DNA of 64,000 nucleotides from Phytophthora hibernalis. Lineage: Eukaryota; Oomycota; Peronosporomycetes; Peronosporales; Peronosporaceae. Each line of letters starts with the position of its first letter. The first letter of the stretch is position 1. Below are positions 33,201 through 47,100 of this stretch, one piece after another. The notes beneath the pieces are model-generated. The model saw only the letters and a program-made list of their open reading frames with translations. It was not told the origin of the DNA and searched no databases. The translations under genes were made by a program, and so were the position numbers. The stretch lies in contig JAAKBF010000154.1 in NCBI GenBank assembly GCA_012656075.1, forward strand, positions 124,001-188,000, written 5' to 3'.

Positions 33201-36200
33201 CAACTTTTTCTGCAGTTGGCCATCAGCTTGAGGATATCGTTTCTCCAGTCAAACCATCCCCGAATCCAGGCAGCGATAACGACTTCGAGTCATTTCCTCA
33301 ATTCCTTCCCGAAAATTCACCTGGATTCACTGCCCCATGTTTACAACACAACGTCGTTGGCTGGAACCATTCTATAATGCTCTGGGTTTACAGCCCAAAG
33401 AAGGGTCCCTTGTACGCTCTCAAAACTGGCGATGAAGTTCGTCGAGGTCCAAGCTGGGCTGGTACTGATGAACTAGAAAATGATGAGGCCGAAATTGGTA
33501 CCGTTGTCAGCATCCCAAAGCCAACGAAAGTTCATGTTCGATGGAATTCCTCGGGCCTCACTTCCCAATGCGAATTTGATCCTAAGCGGGGTATTTTGAG
33601 GTCGTGTTAGTCGATGAAGGTGTGGGGGCACAATATTCTTCAAAGGCAACAAGAATATGATCAAAGATACTGTAGCGGCGAAACCATGGAGCCACTTCGG
33701 CTTATTTTTGACAGATAATCGAATGCTAGTCTACAAAATTGCGTGCGGTTCGGACAGGGAAAGTGTGTTTGAAACCGATTGTGAATTGGATGCTGATCAG
33801 TGGTCTCATGTTGCGATCGTACAAGACGAAGACACCTTGAGGGTGTATGTGAACGGCTCAATGGTATCGCAACATCTACTCGAGTCATTTTTGGTTATGA
33901 ACGGGAATGTAAACCCAACCGAGTCCGCTATCATTGAGTCGGCACATCCCCTTGAAGACTCAATTGATGAATACTGCCCGGTGCATATTCCAGGTGCCGT
34001 CAAGATTCGTTTGACTTTTGATCCATTGTGTGATATTGATGGATCCACAGGGTTTGTGCGCTTTTACAAAGATGCAAAATGTGTGGAATATTGGGGCGAA
34101 GATAGATATACGGGCAAGTACAGCGATCCCGAGCGAAATTTTCCCGGTGCTCAGAGCAACCGCGCTCGTAGTCTCCAACACGCTCAAGAGACGGATGATG
34201 TGGACATGAACGTTCTTGAGATCCCGTCGGATCGATTTTTGGTATATTTCCACAATGAAGGAAGCTCTAACGGCTGGGGATTTCGGATTCTCGCATCGCC
34301 CGAGTTCACTACGCCTAATAGCGAGTCTTTCAGTCCAGTGTCGCACTTAAACCCATATCCATTCTACTTTGGTGAGACACCAGGCCGGGTCCTGGATCAC
34401 CCTGCTGCTGAATGCTGGATATATCAGCCGAAAGTATTGAGCTACCCTATTTCGGAAAGTGATCTTACAGAGGAGATCCAGGCTAGCTACCCATCGCCCG
34501 GGATTGTTTCAAATTCGGTACCGGCAGAAAGAATTTTGCACATACTAGGGCTGATCCAGACGTGCGCGGAAACTTCGTTTGGTCGGAGCCTAATTGGCAC
34601 CCAAGAGAATCTTGCAAGCCTGATGTATTTGTCGTTTGACGATCGTATGTCTGTAGAGGTTCAAGTTGGCGGTATCCGAGTGTTAAAAGATCTCACCAGC
34701 GTTGTGCCGCCTGAGACAATGGATGCTCAACTAGTACAAGCTCTACCCCGTGAAACTGACGGGTTCCTGGCTGTTATTTTCAAACGTTTAGCACGCGCTT
34801 TAAATGTTTGGCGCTCATTTGAGGATGACAAGCAAGCTACAACGCCTGCGAGCGAGGAAAAAGATGACAGTGCAGCAGCAATGAGCGACGTTTTAGCTTT
34901 GCGAATTTCAGCGCAATCAGAGACAAGCTTGGTGGCAGCTTATATATCGCTGCTTCGCAAGACCGCGGGGTGTTCCTATTGGGGTGATCAACTCTTTGGG
35001 TTAGTGATAGCTGGGTTGCAACCATCTCATGACTGGAATAAGCACGACGGCACGTTCTCTGAATGTGTACTAGGTCCTATGCTAGCATCGCTTGCAGTTC
35101 TAGGTGGAAGTTACTGTGGTGCATACATTGGTGGCAGGGTAAGCTGCTGCGTAAATGTTGATGGTAAAGAAATGATTGAGACTGGATACCTTGTGCAATT
35201 CCGCATGAAAGGGGGATTCAGATTGCTCGGGTCATTTTTGATTGTGATCAGTCGAGCACTGTAGATGTCCCCTTGACCGACGTTGCGCACCTGGATGATA
35301 TCGAAAAGGGAGAACTTGCGTCTTTCCTTCAACGAATGACGCCTTTTGCTTCTGAGTTGAAGGATTTATACCAACGTGTACTTGACCTGACCACCAGTAT
35401 GTCACGGGGAGATGCATCGTACCAACCAAACTTGACAAAGAAAGAAAATGTCGAGGTGCTTGAAAGTGAGCATCCATATTCTGCAGGAGAGGATGTAACA
35501 TACTCTCTGAATTTTCGGGGGCGAGCGAGATAATTGTGCGGTTCGATAAAATGTCGTGTACAGCTGGGCCAAATGACTACATTCAGTTCAAGAAACGAGA
35601 AGAAGATATCGGAGAAAGTGGCAATGAAGCAAAGTACTGGGGCGAGGAAAAATACTATGGTGAATCTTTTCCGGGTGTGGGTACAGCTCCACCCCTTCGA
35701 ATTCCGGCTGGGTGTATTGATGTGCACTTCTACACGGAAAGTACGTCCAGCACAATTTCTGAGTGGGGATTTAAACTCACGGCACACGCATTCGAAGAGA
35801 CCTTAATTTATCCGCCAGAAATCCCGCCTCCAATTATGACAAGTGCACTACACGATCTCCGCGCAAGGTGTGTTATTTCTCTTGGGCAAATTCTTCAATC
35901 ACGAACGCATTCGGATATTATCCCAACCTTTGCACCGCTTCTTCCGTCGCTGGCCAAGATCGCAACTTCTCCCTGTGACGGTCGTCCAATTCAATCGCCG
36001 CCAAAGTCACAAATATTCGAGTCAAAGCATCCGTACGCGAATTCGGTGATGGAATATATGAAGGTGACTTTCAGCGGTGCATCCACGTTAACTATAACGT
36101 TCGATCCACAATCTCGAACAGAAAAAGGATGCGACTATCTCTCCTTTTTTAAAGACAAGTCGCTGACTGAGCGATGGGGCGCTTATCAATACTGTGGAAT

Positions 36201-39200
36201 AGGTAGCGATGGGAACTGGCCTGGTACAGATGACCGACCGCCTCTCGTCATTCCATCGGACTCGTTCACGCTGCTATGGACCACTGATGGATCAAATGTC
36301 GACTGGGGTTGGAAATTTAACGTCACAGCAGATTTTAGGCCTCAATTTCCTTTGGACAAAAGTTTGAAGCAACTAGATACATGGTGTTATCGCTTGTTTG
36401 AAACCTTGTACGAGAAGATGAGTCCTCAACGCGTTCCTCTGAAGAGCGAGTTTGAGGAGTTTGCTGATAATGATATGTCATACCAGCAAATGCAAACGCG
36501 AGATCCAATGCGCTATTTGCTTTCAGGCTGTTGCTTGAAGGTGGCACCTGAATTAGCTGAATGGGGTAGCGCAGCGTCAAGAAAAGCGCAACCTTTTCGC
36601 GTCGTTGATAAAGATGGAGTAAAGATATATAATGAGATGGATCGCAAGTCGAATGTATTGGATCTGCTTCGCAATGGAACCGAATTTATAGCGGAGACCC
36701 ACCCTGATGGTTGGTTAAAACTGAGCTCGGAAAATATGAACCAACTTGAGGAAGAAAATTCCGGGGTCGCTGGGTGTGGCAACGAACAGGCGAGATGGTG
36801 CACGTGACTTCCTTTGCATCGTGTGCTACCGGGGAGGATTTACTGACGTTGGGCGTGGATGATCTCAATTTGGAGAGCAATCATTCAGTATTAGAAATGG
36901 ACGAGAGCAATGACGAGGAAAAATCTCTGACAGGTTTATGCTCGCCGTTTGCCTTCGACGAGTTCAAAGGGCAGTCAGATCGGATTCAAAGCTTGGCATA
37001 TGATTCACATCGCGCTATGACAACAAAGGCAGCGCGGGATGCTGTTCTTACTTTTCTTTCTTGTGATCCAGTACGAACACCAGTACTGCTTAGTGATTTC
37101 GGGAACGTCGAGGACATCCTTCTACTCCTGTCACACTTTTTCTTAAAGCCAAACTCTGGGGCAGCATATGATAGTCAATCTGGCGTGTTGCTTGCACTAC
37201 GCACTCGATTAAAGCATATGGTGCTAAGTGGACCTAGCGACTCTGTTCTTTCGGAAATCATAATTCAGAGCCTCAAGATTCTCAACAGTGGTCCGGAGTT
37301 ACTTCCTAAAGGTCGTGGTGCTGTGCGGGTATTAGAAAGCACTCATCCATACCTGGATAATTTGGATCAGTACTGGGATATCTCAATTCCTGGAGCCACG
37401 AAAATTAAAATCGTTTTTGATCGACATTGCAAAAGTGAAACGGGATGTGACTGGTTGCGCATTTACAAGTCCGGCTCAAACCGAACGGAAACAATAGGAC
37501 CCGATCAAATCGGTGGGCGTGCAGACAGTGAAAACTGGCCAGGAACTGGCGACCGCCCTCCGCTCTATGTCGACTCGGACTCGTTCGAGGTATATTTCCA
37601 CTCTGACTCGAGTAATAATGACTGGGGGTTCAAATTTTACGCCATTGGAATATTTATGGAGGACGAACAGGTGGGAAACAAGGACTCATGCAACTCTGAG
37701 ACAGTGGTTTGGCTACTTTCTATGGCTTCCTGGGTTTTAGAAACAATGACCTCAATTCCTGATGCTGACTTTCAAGCGAGCCCAACAGCTTTTAAAACGC
37801 TGTACTCGGCCGAAACTCTGCAGACGTTGATGAAAAGCCTCAACGACTCGCCTCAATGCATTAAAACTTGTGCACTTCAAGTGCTTGGTAACATGTCACA
37901 AAGCTCTGCTTTTCATACAATACCAGCAATCCTTATCGAGCAAGTGCGTGATTTGATGAATGTAAAAATGCGCGCAAAGTATCAGTCTGAAGACCGTGCA
38001 GAGTTGAAGTCTCCCTATCTGCAAACACTGGTGCAGTGTGCTGTTGCAGTCGATCTATCGATAGACAGTCATTGCATTGATAGACATGCGCTGGGTGCAC
38101 ACGTTGTCTTGCCATATGAATCTGGTAAGGAAGGTGTTAGCACCTTCGTAAGTGATCAAAGTATTTCACCTTCTGGAAGCTACCAGTTCCAGTTGATACT
38201 CAACAGGCTCGTATCGGAAGTGACTATCGGAGTCATGGATGGAACACTTGGGGTGTCCGCAAGAGACCCAGCGTTAGTTGTACGATGGAAAAATGACGGA
38301 CGGGTATCGTGTAGTTTTCATCCCAAAAAAAGTGATGGCGACGAACTCGTCGAAATTTCTGGCTACAAAGTCGAATTTGTGAGGGAGATACAGTAACTAT
38401 CCAAGTTGATGTGTTACGGCAAACACTCCTTTTCCGGAAAAATAGCGTTTTGACGGCTCTAATCGCGGGCCCAGCAGGATCAGGTGCTTTGGTTCCGTGG
38501 GAATCCCTTCAGCCTTCGCTGAACCGAGAGAGCGATATCCGACTGGTGGTTTCACATTCGAGCTTCGAAAATCGTATTGAGTTTAGTTCACTCTCGTTTT
38601 CTCCTGTCGCCCTCATCCGTCAATATGTAGTGCCAAACTGGTACCGCAAGGTTGTTGATGCAGTTGGCATGATGTTGGATTTCGAGATAACCTTTCATCT
38701 ACAATCGTCTCGCGAGAAAGCCGTCACCCACTGTCCTCGATATCTCTTTCCAAACCTACGCGTGAGAAAATTGATATCAACGGTGCTGTAGCGTTGGAGA
38801 TCCGATTTGATAAGAGGACTAGGCTGCAGGAAAAAGATAAACTCCGATTCTTCGGCGCAAACCCACTTACAGATTGTGACGAACCGTCGGTGGTGTTTTC
38901 GGGAATCAATGGCGAGGCCGACGAGAAAGAAGCCCTCACCTGTTTGCAACCGAGACGTTAAAGATATCTAATCATTCTTTGTCTGTTGGCGATTTGGTTG
39001 TAAGATCGCTCGATTGGGAATATAGTGACGAAGATGGAGGTGGCGGGAACATCGGTATTGTTCAAGAGATAACTGCTTGGGGGACCCACGGCGGAAAGGG
39101 TGTACGCGTTCGATGGCAACAAAATGGTTTCGAAAGTGTGTACCGGTATGGTCTCAATGACCGTTACGATGTGCAAAACTTGGATAATACCAAGTATCGC

Positions 39201-42200
39201 GACGCGCCGCTTATCATACGCGGAAGTAAACTTTCGTACGAATTTCTACCAACTACGCCACAACCAACTGTAAATCTTGATCTGAGTGCAATTCCGGAAT
39301 TTGCTGGAAGCTTGGAACTAAACGGGTCGTCGCAGCTAGACCTTAAGATGATGGAAGAGAGTGAGTGTGTTCTCTCCAAAAGTGATTTTTCTATAGAGTT
39401 CTGGGCGTGCATCTCCGAACATATGCAAGAGATGATGGCGAAGCAGTCTGATCCAGTCGATTGCATGGAAGTATTTCGGATCCATAGCACACATGGCAGA
39501 GTTACTTTGCTAAGTAATGGAGATGGTCAATGCGCGGTGAGCTTTCAAGTCGGGGATGACAACGGATCTGTCGTGGAAAATCGTCCGTGTGATGAGTCCA
39601 CTGCTTCTGACAGCGGCAGAACGGGTAATCTCGTCTTCGGTCAGTGGATGCACTTAGCTTTAGTGTTTTCTGGCTCAAAGGTGTTCGTTGTCAAAAATGG
39701 TGACATAATCTATTATGCTCGATTTTCGGAGCACGATAGGTCCGCTTTGGGTTTGAATCCATCCATGGTATTTGGAAATACGTCCCGCGATGTCGCGTGG
39801 CCCGGTGATCAAGTCGAAACGCTGGTACAATGCATCGGATTCCACGGTCATCTCTACGATATTCGAATCTGGGATGTCGCGTTTCGAGTTGAGCATCTTC
39901 GCAGTCATTTCCGAGGATTGGACAGTGTCGAAGTAGCGTCCAGAAGCAACAGTCGCTCAGGAACTCCTACTTCTGGAAGCACTAGGCCTCTGTCGCCAGC
40001 CATGAGATATTTATCTTCTCCACGATCACCGCGGTCGTCGTCTCGCCCTGGCGCCGCAGTACCTTTGCACATGCGAAAATGGGTTACAACGAACAGAACT
40101 AGCAGGGGGTCTCTACTGTTCGTTCGAAATGCTGCGTGAACCTATCGCCCTCCACATGCGAAGACGATACAAAGGCAAATGTTAGGGTATACTATGAAGC
40201 ACACGCTCTATCTAACGGTAGCATGTGCGTCGGATGGATTTTGGATGGTATAAATGTCAGTAGTCGCTCAGTCATGATCGGAGAAGAGCGTAATTCGTTT
40301 GGCATCGACCTCGGGAAGAAGGTGGCCAGTTTTTCGGCCTCTTCTCAAGTGCTTGCACCATTTACTAGGGTCGAAACAATTGGATGCAGCAGCCCTCGCC
40401 GGTCAATCGGGGTAGCTCCTTCACAAACGATATTTTCTGCCGCAGCGGTGATGTTATCGGCTGTGCCATTAATCTGGCAACCGGCAACCAAACATTTTAC
40501 GTAAACGGCGAGGTTGTTGCAGAGTATTTTCCTTCGACCAGCGGTGATAGCTTAGGCAGCGCAAGTCCTGGCACCGAGCAGTCTTCAAAACTGTTGAGCA
40601 ATAGCGAGGACCAAGAATTTGAGAGTTTGTTCGACGCTGTGAAGAATCCGTCGCACTCAAGTGCCGGATCTCTATGCACATTTGCTGGAAGAAGCTTGTA
40701 TCCTTCAGCGAGTCTTGGTCCTCAAGGTGCACAAGGTTTGGCCTGGAATTTTGGGCAACGACCGTTCAAGTTTGAGCCTTCTTTTGAGGGCCAAGAGGTT
40801 CTGACGATCTTGCAGGTTTCGGGATGTGAAGAGGATGACGCATATTTTGAAGTGTATGACCACGATGAACACCACTGGGATCGAGTAGCCTACCGCCACA
40901 AGGTTCAAGATTATACTCCTCGTCTCGTTGGATGGTGGAAGCTAAACGAAGGCGAGGGTACCATTGTTGAGGATGTAAGTGGTAACAGCCAGCAAGGCAC
41001 TTTGGTTTTACGGGGCGACAGTATCGATGAAAAGAAAAAGTCAGTTGTAATGCAGATTCTCCAAGGAGAGAACTTCTGGGATGAGCACTGCTCTCCTCCT
41101 GCTGCTGCGCGCAGACGTACCGGCGACGGCAGCAATGCATCACCGTTTTTTCGTTTGGATCTAGCGGTGATGCTACGAATAAGCCTGAATCGTTTTGGGG
41201 GTACAAGTTCTACGTGATTCCACATTTTCTGCTGAGACTGTTGGTCGTCGGCGTTTCCAGTCATCTTCTGTGCGTTTCAGTGACTATCCTCGCAATTTGT
41301 TGCCTCGTCATGATCAGCAGTTCATCAAATACATTAACAAAAAGGGGCAGCGTAAGAACCTTAATGTAACTCAGCTGCTACATGGATCTTGGAGCGAAAT
41401 TGCACCACAGGAAAACGAATTGGTGCGTTGGCCTGCGCTAATGGAAATCGTAAATTCAGGTGATTTGAAGAGTGAAGGAACCGAGTCGAAACGCACCAAC
41501 TCGGTTTTAGACAGCTCCGCCCCAGCCAAATCGCTCGTTGATTCGCACGGTCGTCTTTCAAAGCGGTTCAAAGTGTTGCAAGAGTTCAACGCTGCAATGC
41601 ATCGAATCCTACCGTTTATTGCTTTTCACCCTCCCAGTCTCGGCGATCCTGGCACCAGTATCTTAAGCAAGCAATTTCTGCTTAGTCAACTCATAATGGA
41701 GCAGCGGCATCGGATCATGAGCGTCGTTAAGCGCACAGTGTGGGATAATGCACTTGGGCGCACAAACGAACCAGGAGTACCATTTGAATTGACGCTAAAC
41801 CGGCCAAAGGCTATGCGGTTCCGCGCAACAGGAAAAACGGATGTAGAAGGTCGTCACATGCTCTTCTCGCAAGCCTTCCGTCAACTACAAGCGCTTGATG
41901 GGGCTCACTTTCGGCGGCAGGACGCATTGTATCACGTGACTTTTCTTGGGGAAAATGCGCAGGATGCCGGCGGTCCGTACCGCGAGACCTTCGCGCAATA
42001 CTGCGAGGAGTTGCAAACTACGCAGTTGCCATTAATGCTGCCTACTCCAAACTCACAGCACAATGTTGGTGTTGGACGTGAGAAATGGTTGTTAAGCCCA
42101 GGTGCACAATCTTCAACTGCACTCCAGATGCTCGAGTTCCTCGGCAAACTGATGGGTGCTTCCATTCGAAGCAAGCAATATCTTGCACTGAATCTGGCGC

Positions 42201-42979
42201 CGTTAATCTGGAAGAAGCTCGCTGGGGAGCGTCTGGGTCAGGACGACCTGGCAGCTGTAGACTCGATGCTGGTGAACTCAATGTCAAAATGCGAACAATC
42301 GACCGCTACGGAGTTACAGAGGAGATGTTTGAGGATATCGTCATGGAAACTTTTACGACTTTGGGGGCCGATAATCGTGTTTTAGAACTCAAGCCTGGGG
42401 GTGCCAGTCTGCCTGTTACATTTAGCTCACGTTGTGAGTACGCTGATCTCGTTGAGCAGACTCGACTGCATGAAAGCAACGAGCAAGCGCAGGCTATCTT
42501 CCGTGGGATTGCCAAGGTTGTACCCGCCAAACTACTTGCATGCTTTTCTGGTGGCGAGCTAGAACTAATGGTGTGCGGGTCCCCAGAAGTGGACGTGGAA
42601 TTGCTGGAGAAATGCACGGAATACTCTAGCTGTTCACCAACTGATGACCACATTATCTGGTTTTGGAGAGCGCTACGAGATTTCTCACATGAGGAGCGAA
42701 GTGCCTTCCTGCGGTTTGTCTGGGGTCGATCACGGCTTCCAGTTAGTGCAGACGAGTTTCCCCAGCGTTTCAAGCTGCAGTCGTTCAACCAACAGCGTGC
42801 TGGTCGCAGCGTCGATGCCTACATGCCAGTGGCTCACACTTGTTTTTTCAATCGAAATGCCTGCGTACTCGAGTGAGACTGTACTGCGCGAGAAGCTACT
42901 GTACGCAATCTACAATTGCCAAGAAATTGATGGCGATGGCGACAGTGTTGCAGCAAATCAGCTCGGATGGGAGGAATGA
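27259..42979 (+). CDS. Giant HECT-type E3 ubiquitin ligase with CUB-like, LamG, MIB/HERC2 and SPRY modules
   Basis: One locus of about 5,240 codons starting M-G-A-Q-A-S-R. A CUB-like module with E-S-x-H-P-Y at its start and D-G-S-N-x-D-W-G-x-K-F at its end recurs at about 31.3, 33.9, 35.5, 36.0 and 37.3 kb, with partial copies near 38.8 and 41.2 kb. MIB/HERC2-like domains lie at 33.4 (R-G-P-S-W-x-G-T-D) and 39.0 kb, LamG-like jellyrolls at 33.6, 39.3 and 40.9 kb, and a SPRY-like domain at 40.2-40.8 kb. The HECT domain fills 41.6-42.98 kb; its end has the catalytic-cysteine motif A-H-T-C-F-F and then M-P-A-Y-S-S. HECT enzymes pass ubiquitin through this Cys. About 20 single-base frame changes occur, most in G, A, T or C runs of 2-5; no intron is needed. 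Substrates are unknown. Confidence 0.85.
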
Positions 42980-43054
42980 TCCGTCAGTTGGTCACTCGTG
43001 TGTCTTGTTTGATTATCTGAAGTACATGTACGTTTTGATTTATAATGCATGTAA

Positions 43055-43702
43055 CTAAACCTTCGCTTGCAGCACCTTCAGTAGCGCTTCGTAGCGTTCC
43101 AACCGCTCGTTCAACTCGCAAATCTCGTCTTCCTTGGCGTTTAGGCTCTCCGTTGACCACACTGTAACAAGGCAGCAAACATCACTTCAGCATAATCTCA
43201 AAGAACTCTAGCTACTGTAGCAAGGATTCGTACCGTAGCCGTCGCGCAGTCGCTCAATTTCCTGGTCCTTCTCGGTGAGTTGTTCTTGAAGCCCCTCAAA
43301 TTGAAGTGCCAGTGCATCTCGCTGCTCCTCTGCCTCCAGAACTTTGGTAACCACAGCATCCTCTGCTCGCTTCTTCCAGAGGTCCGCGCCTTCTTCCAGC
43401 ATGCTGGTGGCCTCGTTCATGATGCCGTGTGAGGTCATTGCAAACTCCAGCATACGCTTGAGCCGATTGTTCTCCTCCACAATGACGTCGAGATCCTGCA
43501 CGCCTTTCGGCTGGCGCTCGACGACCTCCAGTGTAGTCGATTCACCCTCTTGGTCTCCACTCCACCACTTTAATAGTATTGTTGATGCCGTATCGATAAC
43601 TGTTTGGGCAACGCTCGACGCCGTCGAAACAACAGCCTCGAAAAAATTGATACAGATTCGCGGTAGGTCCAACACGCTTGAGCCGACTCGCTCCATTGTC
43701 AT
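43055..43702 (-). CDS. Small coiled-coil protein paralogous to the C-terminal exons of the adjacent kinesin
   Basis: The start is taken at M-T-M-E-R-V-G-S-S (43702), since upstream codons in frame lack an ATG. A hydrophobic stretch (about residues 15-40, I-N-F-F-E-A-V-V) precedes a coiled coil. The tail reads E-K-D-Q-E-I-E-R-L-R-D-G-Y, an intron at 43162-43233, then a segment with N-A-K-E-D-E-I-C-E-L-N-E-R-L-E-R-Y. The kinesin gene 470 bases away has the same pair of segments and an intron at exactly the same codon and phase (44786-44871). So this gene or its tail arose by local duplication. About 191 residues; the function is unknown. Confidence 0.7.
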
Positions 43703-43704
43703 CC

Positions 43705-44021
43705 ATGTGCCATGGTGAATTGCCAGGTGCCGAGACCGACGACGAGATGTTTTTGGTGTTGGTGGAGACCTATATGGATGTTGCACGGGGAACAAAACCA
43801 ACGGCCTGCTTAGTAAGCTTGCACGGGGAGTTGATGACGAAGCAGAGTTTCGGCGCTTTTGGCGAGAGCGCGTGGAGGAGTTGGCCAAGCGCTTTCCGCC
43901 CGTTCCGGTCGCAGCACTAACTGCAGTGGCAGCATTGACTAGGTCGGTCCTTGTGTATTTCGCGATCTCTCCTCCTCGTTACTTCGATAATGGTGGTCAG
44001 GGAAGGTTGGGCTCTGTCTGA
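43705..44021 (+). CDS. Small hypothetical protein divergent from the coiled-coil gene
   Basis: The ATG at 43705 lies two bases from the minus-strand ATG at 43702, so the two start codons are back to back. The frame reads M-C-H-G-E-L-P-G-A-E-T and, after one added C in a CC run near 43800, continues with L-A-R-G-V-D-D-E-A-E-F-R-R-F-W-R-E-R-V-E to a TGA at 44019-44021, about 106 residues. A hydrophobic stretch (V-A-A-L-T-A-V-A-A-L) could be a membrane helix. The charged helix looks like real protein, but the sequence is also open on the other strand, so confidence is moderate. Confidence 0.4.
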
Positions 44022-44175
44022 CTTCGACGCATCGATCTGAAGCTCGGCTAAGGACATGATGCAACAGCTGAAGCGAAGAGGACAATTTTAGTGTTAACGC
44101 CGTCATGAAGCCAACAAGGTACTTTTAGCATATCTAGCGTACATATCAGAATAAGAGCAAGACGCCCGAAATTGG

Positions 44176-47100
44176 TTAGTCTTTATGCTGATAAGCGTTC
44201 GCGGCAGTAGATTGTCGTCGAGCTTTGCGCGCTTCGTCCGTATCATCGCCCTCGTCGAAATCGTCGTCGTAGTCTGCTTCGTCATTATCGACACCACTAG
44301 GGGCAATGCCGTTTGGTACATCTTGCGGCTCTGCTTCTCTTTTAGTGACTTCAACAGAAGCAGTAACTGAGCGTTTTGCAGCTTTGTCATCAGGTTTGTT
44401 CGTGTCGATAAATGGTTGTTGTAGCTGGGGCTGTACTTCCGTCGGTGAAGAAGTGGTCGACGTTTTCGACAACTGAATCCATTCCGCGAGTTTTGCTAGC
44501 ATTGCTTCATTTCCTGTTGCTGCATCCGCCGCTCCTGCACCAAAAGATTTTTCGTTAGCATCTTTGAAATAGTGTCACTCTCACTCAGACTCGCACCGAT
44601 GGCTAGTACGTATAGCTTAGTAATCTCAGCGCCCAACTTGTCGTCCTTCGGTTTTGTCGGAACTGAGGTCTCGCTGCCTCCACCTTTGGCACCCGTCATC
44701 TCTAATAGAGACTGATAGCGCTCCAATTGCTCCTGAAGCTCACTGAGCTCGTCTTCTTTCGAATTCATTCGGTCCGTAACCCACACTAATTCACGAAACA
44801 GTGTCGGCACGTACGAGCGTTAGCGACGAGGCATGCATATTACGAACTACGCAAAAATCTCCAGTCCTTACCGTAGCCGTCGCGAATACGCTCGATTTCC
44901 TGGTCTTTTTCGTTAGTCTCGGTGAAAAACTGCTCTTCCTTCTGTCGTGCAGAGTCACGTTCTTCAGTGACAACCTGCAATTGGAGCTGTAATTCTTCCT
45001 CAGTTTCTTCGAGCTCTTTCACACGTTTGGCAGACTCAAGCAGCGACTGCTCTGCTTGTCGTGACTTTTCCTCGCTGATACCAAGCTCTTGTTCTAGTGT
45101 CTGCACCTTAGCCTCCATCTTCTCTAGATCAGCTAGCCGACGAAGATCGTTTGTTTGGGCCTCCAGGAGCAGCCTTTCATTCTCCCGAGCAGCCGATTCT
45201 GATTCACCACTGTTAGTGCTAGCACTGTTAGGTCCATCTTCTGCTGCACTAGTTGACTGGCCCTGTGTCTGTAGCTCGGCCTCTGCTGCCTCGGCTCGTC
45301 TTCTCCAGCTGTCGAGCTCATCTCCAGCAGCACTGCACTGCGCTTCCAATCTTCCTGCAGCCAATTTGAGCAAAGTCTCGGCCGCCAGCGCGCGTTCAAG
45401 CTCTTGCTTCATGCGATCATGCTGATCATGAAGAGCTCGGAGTGCGGCTTCGCCCTCCGCCGCTTTTGCTTTCAGTTTTGCATCTGCCTCAGCTTCATTC
45501 TCCATAAGTGTAGCTCGTGTTTGCTGAAGGAGTGAATACTGCTGCTGTCCAAATGCTTCTTGTTCCTTGCTTTGTAGCTCTGCTGCTTCTAGAGCACGGC
45601 GCTGCTCATCCAGCTGCACACGGGCAGACATGAGTTCTCCACTGATTTCTGCTAACATTGACTGTCCTTCTTGTTGAGTCGCATCCTGTTGTTGCATGTT
45701 GTTTGTCAACTGTGCGCGCAAGTTGGTAGCTAGCTCCTCGAGCTGCTGTTTTGTCTGCTGCAATGCCTCGTGAGCACGCTTCTGTTCTCCGGCTTGCAGG
45801 GACAGCATTTGTACTTCATGATCTTTCTCGCCGAGCTGCGTTTGCAGTGAGTCTCCACGGCGTTTGAAATCGTCAGACTGAGTAGTGGTCTGAGCTAGCT
45901 CCCTTGAAGGCTATCCCCGCGAGCTTTCTCTCGATATGTGCGCTGGTTTGCAGTTTCTACCTGAGCCAAAAGATGCGCGTGCTGCTCTTGCATTTCGCGC
46001 TCCTTCTTCTCCCAAGCACTACTTACAGCTCTCAGCTTCGCCAGCTCCTCTCCGTAACTTGCTAACTGAGCATGCTTTTCACTTTCTGCAACCTTAGCAC
46101 GCTCATACAGAGCACGAGCTTCTTCCAGCACAAGAACGACGGTGTGTCGAAGTTGTTCAAGGAGCGCTTGAGCCTTGGATGCTAGCGCTTGAATATTTTG
46201 CGCGAGCGAACTACTCTCGTGTGCCTCCCGACCGAAAACCTCGCACTGTAACGCAGCGCGGTGATGCCACTTGGTACATGTAAGCTGCAGAAAGCGACCT
46301 GCTCTGCTTCCATCCGACTTAGAGTCACCTGACAGCACAATTGAGACCGTACCTTCAGCATCCGAGTTAGCATCAAACTCGCCTAGGTCACGCCAGTCGC
46401 CAGCATTGCCTGTGAAGCTTGAAGCGACTCGAAGGCGAGTCACCCAGCCATTTTGTGGGGTATCTTCAGGTACTGCTTCTGCTTCGGACCCAGTTGCTGG
46501 AATACTACTCGCGGCACTCTGCTCTTGGACAATGGGTGGTGCGGGTGGGTGCTTTACTGCATGGTCTATCGCTGCAAGCGCGAAATACCCAAGAACTGGA
46601 GTGTATCTGTGGGCTCCTTACCTGCTAAAATGTTCGAGGTCGTAGCTGCAATGATCACACTCGATACATTCTCAACAGTCTGTTGCTGACGCTGATACCA
46701 ACCCTGCACATAGTCGAGCACAGCGGATAAATACTCTCCACGTTCGGTTTTGGTTGTGAGTTGGGAGTAGTCTTGCTGTGTTTCTGTTATCGCGTCGTTC
46801 GCGAATCCTGTATTTCGCATCACCGCCGAAATCAGATCATGCAAGAATCGCACAGGTGGCCGTAGGAACAGCTTTGCAGGGATCACATCCGTTTTCAACA
46901 AGTCTTGCCAAGACATGACATGATTTAGCAGCTCATACGTCAATTCATTCGTCCCAGCCACTTCATCAAGTTTGTACCGAGCTTTTATTACCTGGAGATC
47001 AGCAGTGTTCGGTAAAACAAGGTTGAAGCCACCGGAGTTGCGGCTTGGGAACTGCCACCAACTGCTGGTGCTGCTGATCGTGAGTCCGCTGAAGAGTTCA

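Noticed and set aside
27259..42979. Programmed ribosomal frameshifting as the cause of the many frame steps
   Set aside because: About twenty steps in one gene, plus similar steps in unrelated genes, at ordinary short runs and without slippery sites or pseudoknots, fit sequencing error far better.
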